DNA from: Balneola sp.
GTDB taxonomy: Bacteria; Bacteroidota; Rhodothermia; Balneolales; Balneolaceae
Direction: 5' to 3'
Assembly (NCBI GenBank): GCA_002694685.1
Contig: NZMW01000004.1
Location: 180,433 to 244,432 of the forward strand
DNA: 64,000 nucleotides
The notes under the pieces are model-generated. The model was not told where the DNA came from, searched no databases, and worked only from the letters and a program-made list of their open reading frames with translations. Of the stretch, positions 42,755-51,891 are shown piece by piece; within the stretch, counting starts at the first letter, position 1, and every line of letters starts with the position of its first letter. Position numbers and translations under genes: made by a program.

Positions 42755-44257
42755 ATGAGCGACAAACCTCGCGAGTATTGTGGAATTTACGGTATCTATA
42801 ATCATCCCGATGCAGCCATTCATACCTACTATGGATTGCATGCACTTCAGCATAGGGGACAAGAGTCAGCAGGTATTGTAACATCTTATTTTGACGATGA
42901 TAAAGAGCGTTACGCCATGCCCGCTTATAAAGATTTTGGGTTGGTATTGAATGTGTTTAGCAAATCTAAAATCTTCAAAAAGATATTGAAGGGTAATAAT
43001 GCCATCGGGCATAACCGCTATTCAACCTCCGGTTCTTCCAAAAACCCGGCAAACATTCAGCCTTTCAGGGTCCATTACAGAAACGGAAATCTGGCTATCG
43101 GGCATAACGGAAATTTGTCGAATGCTAAACAAATACGTGACCGGTTTAGGAAGGAAGGGGTTCTTTTCCAAAGTACATCCGATACCGAACTGATCCTTCA
43201 TCTGATTTCACACAGCGATAAAGAAGATCAGATGGAGCAAATTATGGATGCCCTGAACCAAATTGAAGGGGCATATTGTCTGGTTATTCTTACCGATGAC
43301 AAATTGATAGCTGTTCGGGACCCCAATGGTTTTAGACCTTTGGCACTTGGAAAAGTTGACGGCGCATACTGCGTTTCAAGTGAAACCTGTGCTTTCGACA
43401 TTAACAATGCTGAATATATTCGGGATGTACAGCCCGGTGAAGTAGTGGTTATTGATAGAGAAGCAGATGAGAATAATGAGCCCAAGTCCTACTCTATACC
43501 GCCTAAGGAAGGAACGGGAACCAGTCAATGTATTTTTGAATATGTGTACTTTTCTCGTCCGGATAGTAAGATTTTTGGGGAAATGGTGGACAAAATCAGG
43601 CGTAACCTTGGTAAGCAACTCGCCAAAGAGCATCCAATAGATGATATTGTAAAGAACAATAAGACTGGCAAGAAGCCGGTGGTTATTTCTGTCCCTGATT
43701 CCAGTAATACAGCAGCTCTTGGATATGCCAGTGAAAGCCAGAAATTAGGTCAGCGTTGTAAATACGATATTGGCTTGATTCGTAACCATTATGTAGGAAG
43801 AACTTTTATCTCTCCGGGGCAAAAGTCCCGCGAACAGAAAGTTCGAACAAAGTTTAATCCTGTTCGGGGAGTTATAGAAGATCGGGTTGTCATTATTGTT
43901 GATGATTCCATTGTGAGGGGAACCACATCCCGCTATCTAGTAGATATGATTCGCGAGTGTAATCCTGCAGAGATTCATTTCATTGTTAGCTCACCGCCTA
44001 TAATTAGTCCATGCTACTACGGTATGGATTTCCCTAGTCCGGAAGAACTAATCGCTAATAAATTTGATCGAGACATTGATAGAATGGCAAAAGAAATTGG
44101 GGTTGATAGCCTTAGGTATTTATCAGCTGAAGGACTCGTCAGCGCTGTTAAAGAAGCAAACCCATCGGGCCATGATTATTGCACCGCTTGCTTTACCGGC
44201 GATTATCCGGTTCCGGTGAATTTTGGTGTCGAGAAAGAAGCAAATGAGCTTGTTTGA
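42755..44257 (+). CDS. purF: amidophosphoribosyltransferase (PurF)
   Basis: First enzyme of purine synthesis: PRPP + glutamine to phosphoribosylamine. The ATG at 42755 is chosen because GGAG lies nine bases upstream and it puts the nucleophile at Cys9 after a short propeptide (MSDKPREY-CGIYGIY); a TTG 36 bases upstream is possible but unlikely. The glutaminase has RGQESAG, and the PRPP site is VVIIVDDSIVRGTTSR. Cysteines at the positions that bind a 4Fe-4S cluster in the Bacillus enzyme are present (TSQCIFEYVYFSRPDS, SPCYYGMD and YCTACFTGDYP), so this is the iron-sulfur, oxygen-sensitive type. It overlaps engB as TGATG. Confidence 0.95.
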   Translation: MSDKPREYCGIYGIYNHPDAAIHTYYGLHALQHRGQESAGIVTSYFDDDKERYAMPAYKDFGLVLNVFSKSKIFKKILKGNNAIGHNRYSTSGSSKNPANIQPFRVHYRNGNLAIGHNGNLSNAKQIRDRFRKEGVLFQSTSDTELILHLISHSDKEDQMEQIMDALNQIEGAYCLVILTDDKLIAVRDPNGFRPLALGKVDGAYCVSSETCAFDINNAEYIRDVQPGEVVVIDREADENNEPKSYSIPPKEGTGTSQCIFEYVYFSRPDSKIFGEMVDKIRRNLGKQLAKEHPIDDIVKNNKTGKKPVVISVPDSSNTAALGYASESQKLGQRCKYDIGLIRNHYVGRTFISPGQKSREQKVRTKFNPVRGVIEDRVVIIVDDSIVRGTTSRYLVDMIRECNPAEIHFIVSSPPIISPCYYGMDFPSPEELIANKFDRDIDRMAKEIGVDSLRYLSAEGLVSAVKEANPSGHDYCTACFTGDYPVPVNFGVEKEANELV

Positions 44258-44862
44258 TGTTTAACGCTCAGCCAAAATTTATTACAAGTGCCACTCAGCT
44301 CGAAGAATGTCCACCTGCTACGCTGCCGGAAGTCTGTTTTGCAGGTCGTTCAAATGTGGGGAAATCTTCGCTGATTAATGCCCTTCTGAATAAGAAAAAC
44401 ATTGCACGAACATCGAATGTACCTGGTAAAACCCAGCAGATGAACTATTACCAAGTAGGCAGTGAGTTTTTCTTGGTCGATTTGCCAGGCTATGGATATG
44501 CCAAAGTCCCTAAAAAGGAACGCGAACGCTGGGGTAAGAATATCCGGGAATATTTACTGGACCGGGAATCACTAAGCTTAATTTTGCACGTGGTTGATTG
44601 TCGCCATGATCCAAGTCAGCTTGACGAAGATTTTTTCTATTGGATGGCAATGAATGAGAAGCCATTTTCGGTGGTGTTGTCAAAATCAGATAAGATTTCC
44701 AGAAATAAAGTAAATCAGTCAAAGGCTAAAGTCCGGCGAGTTCTAAAGGAAATGAATATTGAAATTCCTATACTTCCCTATTCCTCAGATACCCGGGAAG
44801 GAGTTCCTGAAATTAAAGAACTAATCACCGAGTTTGTTACTCATTCTAAAACTGAGGGTTGA
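44257..44862 (+). CDS. engB: ribosome biogenesis GTPase (EngB/YsxC)
   Basis: GTPase needed for 50S subunit assembly. The G1 motif is GRSNVGKSS (about 31-39 from this start), G3 is DLPGYGYA, and G4 is SKSDK. The 201-residue length is normal. The ATG at 44257 overlaps the purF stop (TGATG); a TTG one codon upstream could also be used. A 32-base gap leads to the RuBisCO-like gene, which probably belongs to the same transcript. Confidence 0.94.
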   Translation: MFNAQPKFITSATQLEECPPATLPEVCFAGRSNVGKSSLINALLNKKNIARTSNVPGKTQQMNYYQVGSEFFLVDLPGYGYAKVPKKERERWGKNIREYLLDRESLSLILHVVDCRHDPSQLDEDFFYWMAMNEKPFSVVLSKSDKISRNKVNQSKAKVRRVLKEMNIEIPILPYSSDTREGVPEIKELITEFVTHSKTEG

Positions 44863-44894
44863 AAAGACTTACCAATCACTTTTCATAGAAGCTC

Positions 44895-45998
44895 GTGAAT
44901 CGATTCACCGTATTTTATAGGATTACCTGTTACGATGGCGAAAACATTGATGAAAAGCTTCGCTGGATATGCCTTGAACAGGGTGTTGAATTACCCGAAG
45001 AGGTCGTATCTCAAGCAATTCTTGATAAAGTAGCCGGGCAGGTTCTGGATGTTAAACCATTAGGCAAAAATAGTTATCAAGCCTCTATCAGTTGGCCGAT
45101 TGAAAATGCTGGAGCCGATCAAACCCAGTTTCTTAATATACTATTTGGCAACATTTCACTGAAAAGGGGAATTAAGGTCACTTCTGTCGATTGGGAAAAT
45201 CTTACTGACTTATTTCAAGGCCCAATGTTTGGGATAGAAGGTATAAGAGAAGAATTTGGGATCAAAGAACGACCGATGGCATGTGGGGTCTTAAAGCCAA
45301 TGGGGCTCTCCGCAGATGAAATGGCTAGTCAGGCTCGCCAATTTGCTTTAGGCGGTATTGATATGATTAAAGATGATCACGGGCTAGCTAATCAAGAATA
45401 TGCTCCGTTTCAAGAACGGGTTTCAAAAGTTGCTCAGGCATTACAATTAGCAATGAAGGAGTCCGGAGTGCTGACCCGCTACTTCCCGAATATCACCGCA
45501 AGCGGATCAAAACTGATTGAGAATTACGAACTTGCTGCTGATCTGGGGGCTGACGGAGTGATGGTTCTCCCAGATTTATGTGGATATGAAAGTATGCATG
45601 AACTTGCTCAGCATAAGCTTGATTTAGCAATTATCGCGCATCCATCTTTTTCAGGAACTTTTGTAACGGATCCGGAACATGGATTCACACCTGCTTTTTT
45701 GTACGGAGAACTATATCGGGCATTTGGAGCTGATTTTACGATTTACCCAAATACCGGCGGGCGGTTTTCATTCACTCCAGAGGAATGTAAAGAATTAAAT
45801 AAGGCTGCAAGAAATAGTAATTCACCATTTAAACCAGTCCTTCCTATGCCCGGTGGCGGTATGAAAAGGGAGACACTGCCTCACTGGATAAGTGAATATG
45901 GCAACGATACGGTTTTTCTGTTGGGAGCCAGCATGCTTCAGCACCCGAGTGGATTAGAGGCTGCAGCAAAAGAGGTTTCTGAAGTTTTATTGAGCTAA
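44895..45998 (+). CDS. RuBisCO-like protein (form IV)
   Basis: A 367-residue RuBisCO-fold protein with the N-terminal alpha/beta domain and the C-terminal barrel. It keeps Lys134 (equivalent to Lys175: CGVLKPMGLS) and Lys159 (equivalent to the carbamylated Lys201). But the metal motif reads K-D-D-H at 159-162 instead of K-D-D-E, so one acidic Mg ligand is replaced by His. The C-terminal loop is PMPGGGM. These are marks of the RuBisCO-like, non-CO2-fixing forms; KDDHGLANQ is shared with DeepYkr/apiose-type members as I recall it. The protein is shorter than form I-III large subunits. GTG start. The reaction is unknown; no methionine-salvage or apiose genes are nearby. Confidence 0.85.
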   Translation: MNRFTVFYRITCYDGENIDEKLRWICLEQGVELPEEVVSQAILDKVAGQVLDVKPLGKNSYQASISWPIENAGADQTQFLNILFGNISLKRGIKVTSVDWENLTDLFQGPMFGIEGIREEFGIKERPMACGVLKPMGLSADEMASQARQFALGGIDMIKDDHGLANQEYAPFQERVSKVAQALQLAMKESGVLTRYFPNITASGSKLIENYELAADLGADGVMVLPDLCGYESMHELAQHKLDLAIIAHPSFSGTFVTDPEHGFTPAFLYGELYRAFGADFTIYPNTGGRFSFTPEECKELNKAARNSNSPFKPVLPMPGGGMKRETLPHWISEYGNDTVFLLGASMLQHPSGLEAAAKEVSEVLLS

Positions 45999-46002
45999 TT
46001 CT

Positions 46003-46770
46003 TTAGTCAAAATCACCGGTCATATATCTTTTAGCTAATCGGCTTTCATTTACCCTTTTAAAATCTGTTAACTTTTCTTCAGAAAGGGAAGCAATAGTCA
46101 TTTCCCGTTTACCTAAAGCACCTCGAGTACGAGCCACTTTCCAGTCAGCTGCGCACATAGCTCCTCTTGCTTTAGAAGCGGCACAATAGGTAGCTAACAC
46201 TGATCCCGGACTTGAGAGTTGAGCAAGCTTTTTAAATGTTTTATCTGTCCATAATTCCTCATTGACTTCCGGTGAGAAAGGGTCATGAAAAATAAAATCA
46301 GCTCGAAGTGTTTCCACAGTAAAATCTTCAAACTTCCCGAAATAGATATTCAGAGTAACATTTAGCTCTTCTGAAGGCTTGATGGTGTTTAGTCCCGGAT
46401 TCAAATCCGAAAAAAAAGAAGGCAGTAAATCATTTAAGTCAGGATGAACTAAATGGTCTCTGAAATCAAATTCCTCAGCTGTTTCAGCGTCAACGGGAAA
46501 GGCCTCAATGGTCCAGAACTCAACCGGGATTTGAATGTTGTGCTGTTTCAGAATATCCAGTAACAGAAGAAAGTTTAATCCGGTGCCAAAACCGATTTCC
46601 AGTATAGTTAAAGAGTCTGCTGTTTTTAAGTAATTGATTAAGCCCGATTTTTCAAAAAATACATATAGGCTTTCAGTAGCGGCACCATTTGGGTTATGGT
46701 AAAACTGTTCAAATGTATCTGAATAAAGGGTTGAAGAGCCGTCTTTTGTTTTATGAATTGAAGTAGACAT
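46003..46770 (-). CDS. mnmD: tRNA (5-methylaminomethyl-2-thiouridine)(34)-methyltransferase MnmD
   Basis: SAM-dependent methyltransferase for the last step of mnm5s2U34 formation in some tRNAs. The 255 residues include ILEIGFGTGLNFLLLL (SAM motif), EAFPVD and the DPFSPEVNEELW signature of the MnmC N-domain-like family. It lacks the FAD oxidase part of MnmC, so it is the stand-alone MnmD form. The ATG at 46770 is used; a TTG two codons upstream is in frame. It converges with the RuBisCO-like gene after four bases. Confidence 0.88.
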   Translation of the reverse strand: MSTSIHKTKDGSSTLYSDTFEQFYHNPNGAATESLYVFFEKSGLINYLKTADSLTILEIGFGTGLNFLLLLDILKQHNIQIPVEFWTIEAFPVDAETAEEFDFRDHLVHPDLNDLLPSFFSDLNPGLNTIKPSEELNVTLNIYFGKFEDFTVETLRADFIFHDPFSPEVNEELWTDKTFKKLAQLSSPGSVLATYCAASKARGAMCAADWKVARTRGALGKREMTIASLSEEKLTDFKRVNESRLAKRYMTGDFD

Positions 46771-46830
46771 ACACAAAGATAAAGCATCCTTGGTGGTATT
46801 GAAACTCTTAGAAAAGTAGCGATTAATAAA

Positions 46831-48093
46831 TCAGTTCTTACTCTTTAGAACAACTTTACCATAATTAGTTTTTGCATGTACTGAAGCGCTATTTTCAGGA
46901 CTTCCAATGCTCCCTTTTGCATTTCCCGAAGATTTGTTTCCAACGAAATTAAGCTCATTACCAACTTCTACAGTGCTTCCTGATAGATTGAAAGTTGAAT
47001 TTGTATTAGTTGGCACCCAAATAGAAATAGTACCGGCACCAGTTGTTGCATTTGAAGAGTGTTGAATATCCAGAAATTTCAGTTCAATGTTTCCCCCATT
47101 TGTTGAGGCCTGTACAGAACCTGAGACATCAATAGCTTGTAAATTACCACCGGAGGTTTTCATCGCTATCACTCCTTTAGAATCTTTGACCAGGATATGA
47201 CCGCCAAGGGAATTCAATTCGAAATCACCTTCAGCTCCTGCAGCGGTTATATGTCCGCCATTGGTTTTTGCTTGTACCCGGCCTTTTACGTTATTCAGCT
47301 TTATATGGCCTCCTAAGGTATGATAAGTCTGCTCTCCATTCATATTACTTGAAGTTATATGACCTGCTTTGGTAAGAGAAGTAAGCATCATTTTGGATGG
47401 AATGGATAGGGTTGCTTGCAAATGTATGTTCTGATCTTTTGATGAATTTTCGACAGGTGTTACGGAAAATACACCGACTCCATCTTGAACTTTTGCAACG
47501 GTTCTGATTTTAGATTCGAGATCAGCTTTTGTTGAAACTTGCCCGGAAGCTTGAATAGTAAAAGTAGCTTCATTGTTAGAGCTCCCAATAATTTCTATGG
47601 AACCAAAAGGTAGTTCTATATCTGCCTCGTTAAATGCAGAGGCACTAAGTTCTTGATAAAATGTGTACACACCGGGAGAGGCAGCAGTCCATTTGCCGGG
47701 TGAATCTTTATCACCTTTGCTAACCATTGCAGATTCTTTGTCGGCACTGAAATTCACTTTAATATGCTCTTTCTTGAGGTCTTCAATGACTTCATTGATT
47801 TCAGCTTCAAAATCTGCCTGTATTTCTGCTGGTAAAAATGTCGATAAGCTTTTAAGACTCTTTAGCTTTTCCAGATCTTCAAGCTCAGATAGATTTTCTA
47901 GGTTTTCAAGTTCCTTTAGGTGCTCGAGTTCGAGGCCTTTCAATTGATCTGTACTGAAACTCTTATCTAAATCAATAGTAATGGCTTTTGCTTCAGTGTG
48001 TTGCTGGTTATTGGAGTGGTTTTCTACCAGATAAATGGCGATCCCAACAAAAAAGAAACCAGCCAAAATAATTTCCCAAGATGTAGTCTTCAT
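46831..48093 (-). CDS. DUF4097-type beta-helical envelope protein with leucine-rich linker
   Basis: An envelope protein with an N-terminal transmembrane segment (about 7-25 from the ATG at 48093), a charged linker, then a leucine-rich helical stretch (LKGLELEHLKELENLENLSELEDLEKLKSLKSL-like, about 50-85), and a C-terminal beta-solenoid of the DUF4097 type. The last part has about six repeats of roughly 20 residues built on x-x-GGHI-x6-G (e.g. TLGGHIKLNNVKG, TNGGHITAAGAEG, SLGGHILVKDSKG, TSGGNLQAIDVSG). The ATG at 48093 has AAGGA upstream; a TTG at 48117 is also in frame. An adhesin or sensing role is possible, not proven. Confidence 0.8.
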   Translation of the reverse strand: MKTTSWEIILAGFFFVGIAIYLVENHSNNQQHTEAKAITIDLDKSFSTDQLKGLELEHLKELENLENLSELEDLEKLKSLKSLSTFLPAEIQADFEAEINEVIEDLKKEHIKVNFSADKESAMVSKGDKDSPGKWTAASPGVYTFYQELSASAFNEADIELPFGSIEIIGSSNNEATFTIQASGQVSTKADLESKIRTVAKVQDGVGVFSVTPVENSSKDQNIHLQATLSIPSKMMLTSLTKAGHITSSNMNGEQTYHTLGGHIKLNNVKGRVQAKTNGGHITAAGAEGDFELNSLGGHILVKDSKGVIAMKTSGGNLQAIDVSGSVQASTNGGNIELKFLDIQHSSNATTGAGTISIWVPTNTNSTFNLSGSTVEVGNELNFVGNKSSGNAKGSIGSPENSASVHAKTNYGKVVLKSKN

Positions 48094-48203
48094 ATGTCCT
48101 TCTTTTTCTCTGTGCAAAACGACTACGGTTTCCTATGCGAAAGGTTACGTTGAATCCTATAATATCCTTATCATCAGGCAAAGACTTAATTCAAAGAAAA
48201 AGT

Positions 48204-49388
48204 ATGCATTCCAAAATTAAAGAACTTGCTAAACAACACTTTCAGGAAGCTGTGGAAACACGCAGATATTTACATCAGCATCCTGAAGTCAGTTACAAAG
48301 AATTTGAAACCACCAAGTTTATCAAGTCTGAACTCGACAAACTCGGAATACCCTATGAAAGCCCTCTTGAAACCGGTTGTGTTGGGATTTTGGAAGGTGG
48401 GAAAAAGTCTGATCGTGTTATTGCACTTCGTGCCGACATTGATGCTCTTCCAATTACAGAGGAGGGTGAAGCTAAGCAAGCCTTCATGTCAAAAAACGAC
48501 GGTGTTGCTCATTGTTGCGGACATGATGCGCATACCTCAAACCTTTTGACGGCTGCAAAAATACTTAAAGAGCTTCAGGGTGAAATTGAAGGTAAGGTGT
48601 TGTTAGTCTTTCAGCCTGGTGAGGAAAAACTGCCAGGTGGGGGGCGATTACTTAGCGAGACCGGATTTTTGCAAGAACAAGGAGTTCAGGCAATTTATGG
48701 GCTGCACACTTCACCAATGCATAAACCGGGTACTATTGCCACAAAAGTGGGGCCTTTAATGGCCGCACCTGATGAATTTGAAGTCGAGATTATAGGCAAA
48801 GGAGGACATGCAGCAAGAGCTCATGAGGCCGTTGACCCGGTTGTGTTATCTGCTCAATATATAAATGCTATTCAAACAGTAGCCAGCAGAAGTGTGGATC
48901 CTACCGAACCGGTAGTTGTTACTGTTGGCCGAATTGAAGGAGGTACGGCGTATAACATCATCCCGGAAAAAGTGAAGCTGTGGGGAACTGCCAGAACATT
49001 AACCCCTGAAACTGCTGAGTTGGTTGAGGAGCGACTGGAAGCCTTAGCCAAAGGAATTACCGAGTCAGCCGGTGGGAGCTACACGTTCAATTTCAACAAA
49101 GGATATCCGGCAGTAATTAATACGGAGACTGAAGCGGAAACCGTACTTGGTTCTATGAAGAAGCTATTTGGGGAGGACTCGGCTATAGAAATGAGAAGAC
49201 CAATTATGGCAGGAGAGGATTTCTCATTCTACCAGCAACATTTTGCAGGCGCTTTCTTTTTTGTAGGAAGTGGGAGTGAAGATTCCGATTCGAAATACCC
49301 CTGGCATCATCCTAAATACAATGTGGATGACCGGTTTTTTGAAGTGGCTACTCCTTTAATGGTTTCATTGGTTTTTGATCACAAATGA
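48204..49388 (+). CDS. M20 family metallopeptidase / amidohydrolase
   Basis: Zinc-dependent hydrolase of the M20D group (N-acyl amino acid or hippurate amidohydrolases). The ATG at 48204 gives a usual N-terminus; an ATG at 48135 would add 23 residues. Motifs: RRYLHQHPEVSYKE, the metal ligands in AHCCGHDAHTS, FQPGEEKLPGGGRLL, YGLHTSPMHKPGTIAT, and the C-terminal MAGEDFSFYQ and WHHPKYNVDD. Its stop overlaps the FAD oxidoreductase as ATGA, suggesting coupled amino-acid catabolism. Confidence 0.9.
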   Translation: MHSKIKELAKQHFQEAVETRRYLHQHPEVSYKEFETTKFIKSELDKLGIPYESPLETGCVGILEGGKKSDRVIALRADIDALPITEEGEAKQAFMSKNDGVAHCCGHDAHTSNLLTAAKILKELQGEIEGKVLLVFQPGEEKLPGGGRLLSETGFLQEQGVQAIYGLHTSPMHKPGTIATKVGPLMAAPDEFEVEIIGKGGHAARAHEAVDPVVLSAQYINAIQTVASRSVDPTEPVVVTVGRIEGGTAYNIIPEKVKLWGTARTLTPETAELVEERLEALAKGITESAGGSYTFNFNKGYPAVINTETEAETVLGSMKKLFGEDSAIEMRRPIMAGEDFSFYQQHFAGAFFFVGSGSEDSDSKYPWHHPKYNVDDRFFEVATPLMVSLVFDHK

Positions 49389-50503
49389 TAAATACTGAGC
49401 GATCTTTTTGGGAAGCTGAATTATATTATCAGAAGTATAACCTGATTGTAGTTGGGGCCGGACTTACGGGCCAGTCGATTGCTCATTTCTACAAAAAAAC
49501 TCACCCTCAGAAAAAAGTGCTTGTCTTGGATCGCGGGTTTTTCCCGATTGGTGCCAGTACCCGAAATGCTGGCTTCGCTTGTTTCGGATCTGTAACTGAG
49601 CATATCTCTGATATGGAAATTGAAGAGGAATCGAATATTGTCGATCGCATTCGCAGAAGGTGGACCGGATTGAAGCTGCTTCGGGAAACATTGGGAGACA
49701 GCTCTATAGGTTATCAGGAACCGGGAGCGTATGAGGTTTTTACTGATTCAGAGGTTTATGAAAAAGCTTTAGATCATCTGGACATGTGTAACCGCTGGCT
49801 TAAAGAAGCATCAGGTTTAGAGGATGTTTATCAGGCTACAGAAGTAAATGATTTCTCAGCAATCAGTATTAAAGGAGAAGGATGTCTTCACCCCGGCAAA
49901 ATGATGAAAACTTTATATGAACAAAATCTGAAGTTGGGAATTGAGTTCAGGTGGCAATCAAAAGTAGAGTCAATTCATGCTGAAGAAGGCATTGTTAGGC
50001 TTGAAAATCAGATTGAGTTTAAGGGCGATCAGCTTGCAGTTGCTACCAATTCATTTACGGCTGAATTATTGGATGAGGTAGAAATAAAGCCCGGACGTGG
50101 TTTCGTATTTGTTACTAAGCCAATTCCCGATTTCAAATGGAAGGGCACCTATCATTATGATCGGGGTTACTATTATTTTCGTGGTGTTGGGGATAACCAA
50201 TTGTTGCTTGGCGGAGGTCGAAGTTTAGACATTGATGTTGAGACAACAATTTTATTTGGGACGAATGAAAAAATCCGAAATCATCTCATATCCTTTGCAA
50301 ATGATGTTTTAAACCTTCCTGAAGGATGGGAAGTTGAAAAAGAATGGTCGGGAATCATGGGGTTTACAAATACTAAGAGTCCCATTCTGAAAAGAGTTTC
50401 AGATAAAACCATCGTAGTTGCAGGGCTCAGCGGTATGGGGGTAGCACTTGGAATGCAGCTTGGTAAAGAAGCAGCGGAACGGTTGGGTGATATAGTGATA
50501 TAG
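49385..50503 (+). CDS. FAD-dependent oxidoreductase (DAO family)
   Basis: A 372-residue flavoprotein of the D-amino-acid oxidase fold: the Rossmann motif VVGAGLTGQSIA near residue 22, DRGFFPIGASTRNAGF with the signature AS-x-RNAG, and the C-terminal GLSGMGVALGMQLG. Such proteins deaminate secondary or D-amino acids. It is translationally coupled to the M20 gene (ATGA). Its last codons and stop lie inside the left arm of a long inverted repeat. Confidence 0.87.
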   Translation: MINTERSFWEAELYYQKYNLIVVGAGLTGQSIAHFYKKTHPQKKVLVLDRGFFPIGASTRNAGFACFGSVTEHISDMEIEEESNIVDRIRRRWTGLKLLRETLGDSSIGYQEPGAYEVFTDSEVYEKALDHLDMCNRWLKEASGLEDVYQATEVNDFSAISIKGEGCLHPGKMMKTLYEQNLKLGIEFRWQSKVESIHAEEGIVRLENQIEFKGDQLAVATNSFTAELLDEVEIKPGRGFVFVTKPIPDFKWKGTYHYDRGYYYFRGVGDNQLLLGGGRSLDIDVETTILFGTNEKIRNHLISFANDVLNLPEGWEVEKEWSGIMGFTNTKSPILKRVSDKTIVVAGLSGMGVALGMQLGKEAAERLGDIVI

Positions 50504-50547
50504 TGATAGGGTGATTTTCACTATATCACTATATCACTATATCACCC
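50485..50547. repeat. 24-base inverted repeat made of TATAGTGA units
   Basis: Left arm 50485-50508, right arm 50524-50547, perfectly complementary, 15-base loop with a small inner GTGATTTTCAC hairpin. Each arm holds three phased copies of the octamer TATAGTGA. The left arm contains the last codons of the FAD gene (Asp-Ile-Val-Ile-stop). The repeat lies between two convergent genes and probably ends both transcripts. Confidence 0.8.
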
Positions 50548-50556
50548 TCCACCCAA

Positions 50557-51891
50557 TCACTTAGTTTTTGCCACCATAATATCTTTCCAATCGGTGGTAT
50601 ATCTTTTACTTAGAAAATTTTGATTCATTTTCCACGGTGCATCTTTCTGGTTTTTTCTATGTAATCCGGTTGAGGCAAAGGCTGCTGTATTCCGGCCATG
50701 ACGCGTATTAATTTTATCCAGACAATCCATCAATCGATGCTGTCGCTGCGTGTACAATTCAGGGTCAAATAAATCCATTTGGACTTCGCTGTGTGGTACA
50801 ATTCCGGTGAGCATCACAGCAGCTTTCTTATACTTTGTGTTTTCCTGAAAAACTTGTCTGGTAATAACCCTTCCGGCCTGAAGCATAGTTGGTGTGTTAG
50901 CGGTAGGCACTTGAAAGAAATATCCTCCGCCATATTTATACTTCCCTTTAAGATTATCGTACTTGTCGCCAATAAGCGTGACGTGCATACAGGAGGCTAC
51001 ACTTTTCTGAGCCCGTAATTTTTCCCCAGCCCGGCTTATGTAGGTAGAAACAGCTTCCTGAATTTCATTCAAATCATACAGGGGCTTTCCAAACATGCGG
51101 GAAGTAAGGATGCCTTTTCGGGAGTCGAGTGCATCGCTTAATTTCATACAAGGTAATCCATTGAGCTCCAGCACAGTTCTGAGTCCAGTCACATTTAAAT
51201 GCTTTCTGACCCAGCGCTTATGATCTACTTTCTGCTTTAAGTCATAAGCCGTCTTGATTTCAAAGCGGTTCAGCCGAACCGTAAGTCTTTGCCCGATTCC
51301 CCACACTTTTTGAAGGGGCATGCTTTGCAGAATCTGATCCGTCCCGGGGTTATCACATAAATTCAATACACCGTTATAGGTGAGGTTTCTCTTAGCTGTT
51401 TCATTCGCAATTTTTGCCAGCGTTTTACTTGGCGCAATTCCGACTGATACCGGTAAGCCGGTCCATTTATACACCGTATCCTTGATATGTTGACCGTATT
51501 TCTGAAGATCAGAGTATGTTTGAGTAGATACCTCAGCGAATGCTTCATCAATGCTGTAAACCTCAATAGCGTGGGTAAGGTGGCGGAGTGTTTCCATCAC
51601 CCGCTGCGACATATCACCATACAAAGGATAGTTGGAAGAGCGAACGACAACACCATTCTCTTTAAACATTCTTCGGTATTTGAATTCCGGAGCTCCCATT
51701 GGAATATCAAGTTTCTTCGCCTCCTCAGAACGGGCAATGACACAGCCATCATTATTGGAAAGAATAACGATTGGTTTTCCCTCCAGCGAAGGGTTGAAAG
51801 CCCGTTCACATGATGCGTAAAAGTTGTTACAATCCACCATCGCATAAGCGATAGAACTTCGATTGTTAAAATTCTCCAGGTTTAAGTTCAT
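50557..51891 (-). CDS. umuC: UmuC-type Y-family DNA polymerase
   Basis: Translesion polymerase, catalytic part of a Pol V-type enzyme. The 444 residues contain MVDCNNFYASCERAFNP with the metal ligand Asp20, YSIDEAF with Asp115 and Glu116, and the fingers, thumb and little-finger domains of normal length. The catalytic residues are intact. ATG at 51891 overlaps the umuD stop (ATGA). In known systems activity requires UmuD' and RecA; here the partner UmuD looks catalytically altered. Confidence 0.93.
   Translation of the reverse strand: MNLNLENFNNRSSIAYAMVDCNNFYASCERAFNPSLEGKPIVILSNNDGCVIARSEEAKKLDIPMGAPEFKYRRMFKENGVVVRSSNYPLYGDMSQRVMETLRHLTHAIEVYSIDEAFAEVSTQTYSDLQKYGQHIKDTVYKWTGLPVSVGIAPSKTLAKIANETAKRNLTYNGVLNLCDNPGTDQILQSMPLQKVWGIGQRLTVRLNRFEIKTAYDLKQKVDHKRWVRKHLNVTGLRTVLELNGLPCMKLSDALDSRKGILTSRMFGKPLYDLNEIQEAVSTYISRAGEKLRAQKSVASCMHVTLIGDKYDNLKGKYKYGGGYFFQVPTANTPTMLQAGRVITRQVFQENTKYKKAAVMLTGIVPHSEVQMDLFDPELYTQRQHRLMDCLDKINTRHGRNTAAFASTGLHRKNQKDAPWKMNQNFLSKRYTTDWKDIMVAKTK

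Noticed and set aside
44895..45998. RuBisCO-like gene read as true RuBisCO and carbon fixation
   Set aside because: The K-D-D-E metal motif is altered to K-D-D-H and the protein is short; no phosphoribulokinase or carboxysome genes are present.
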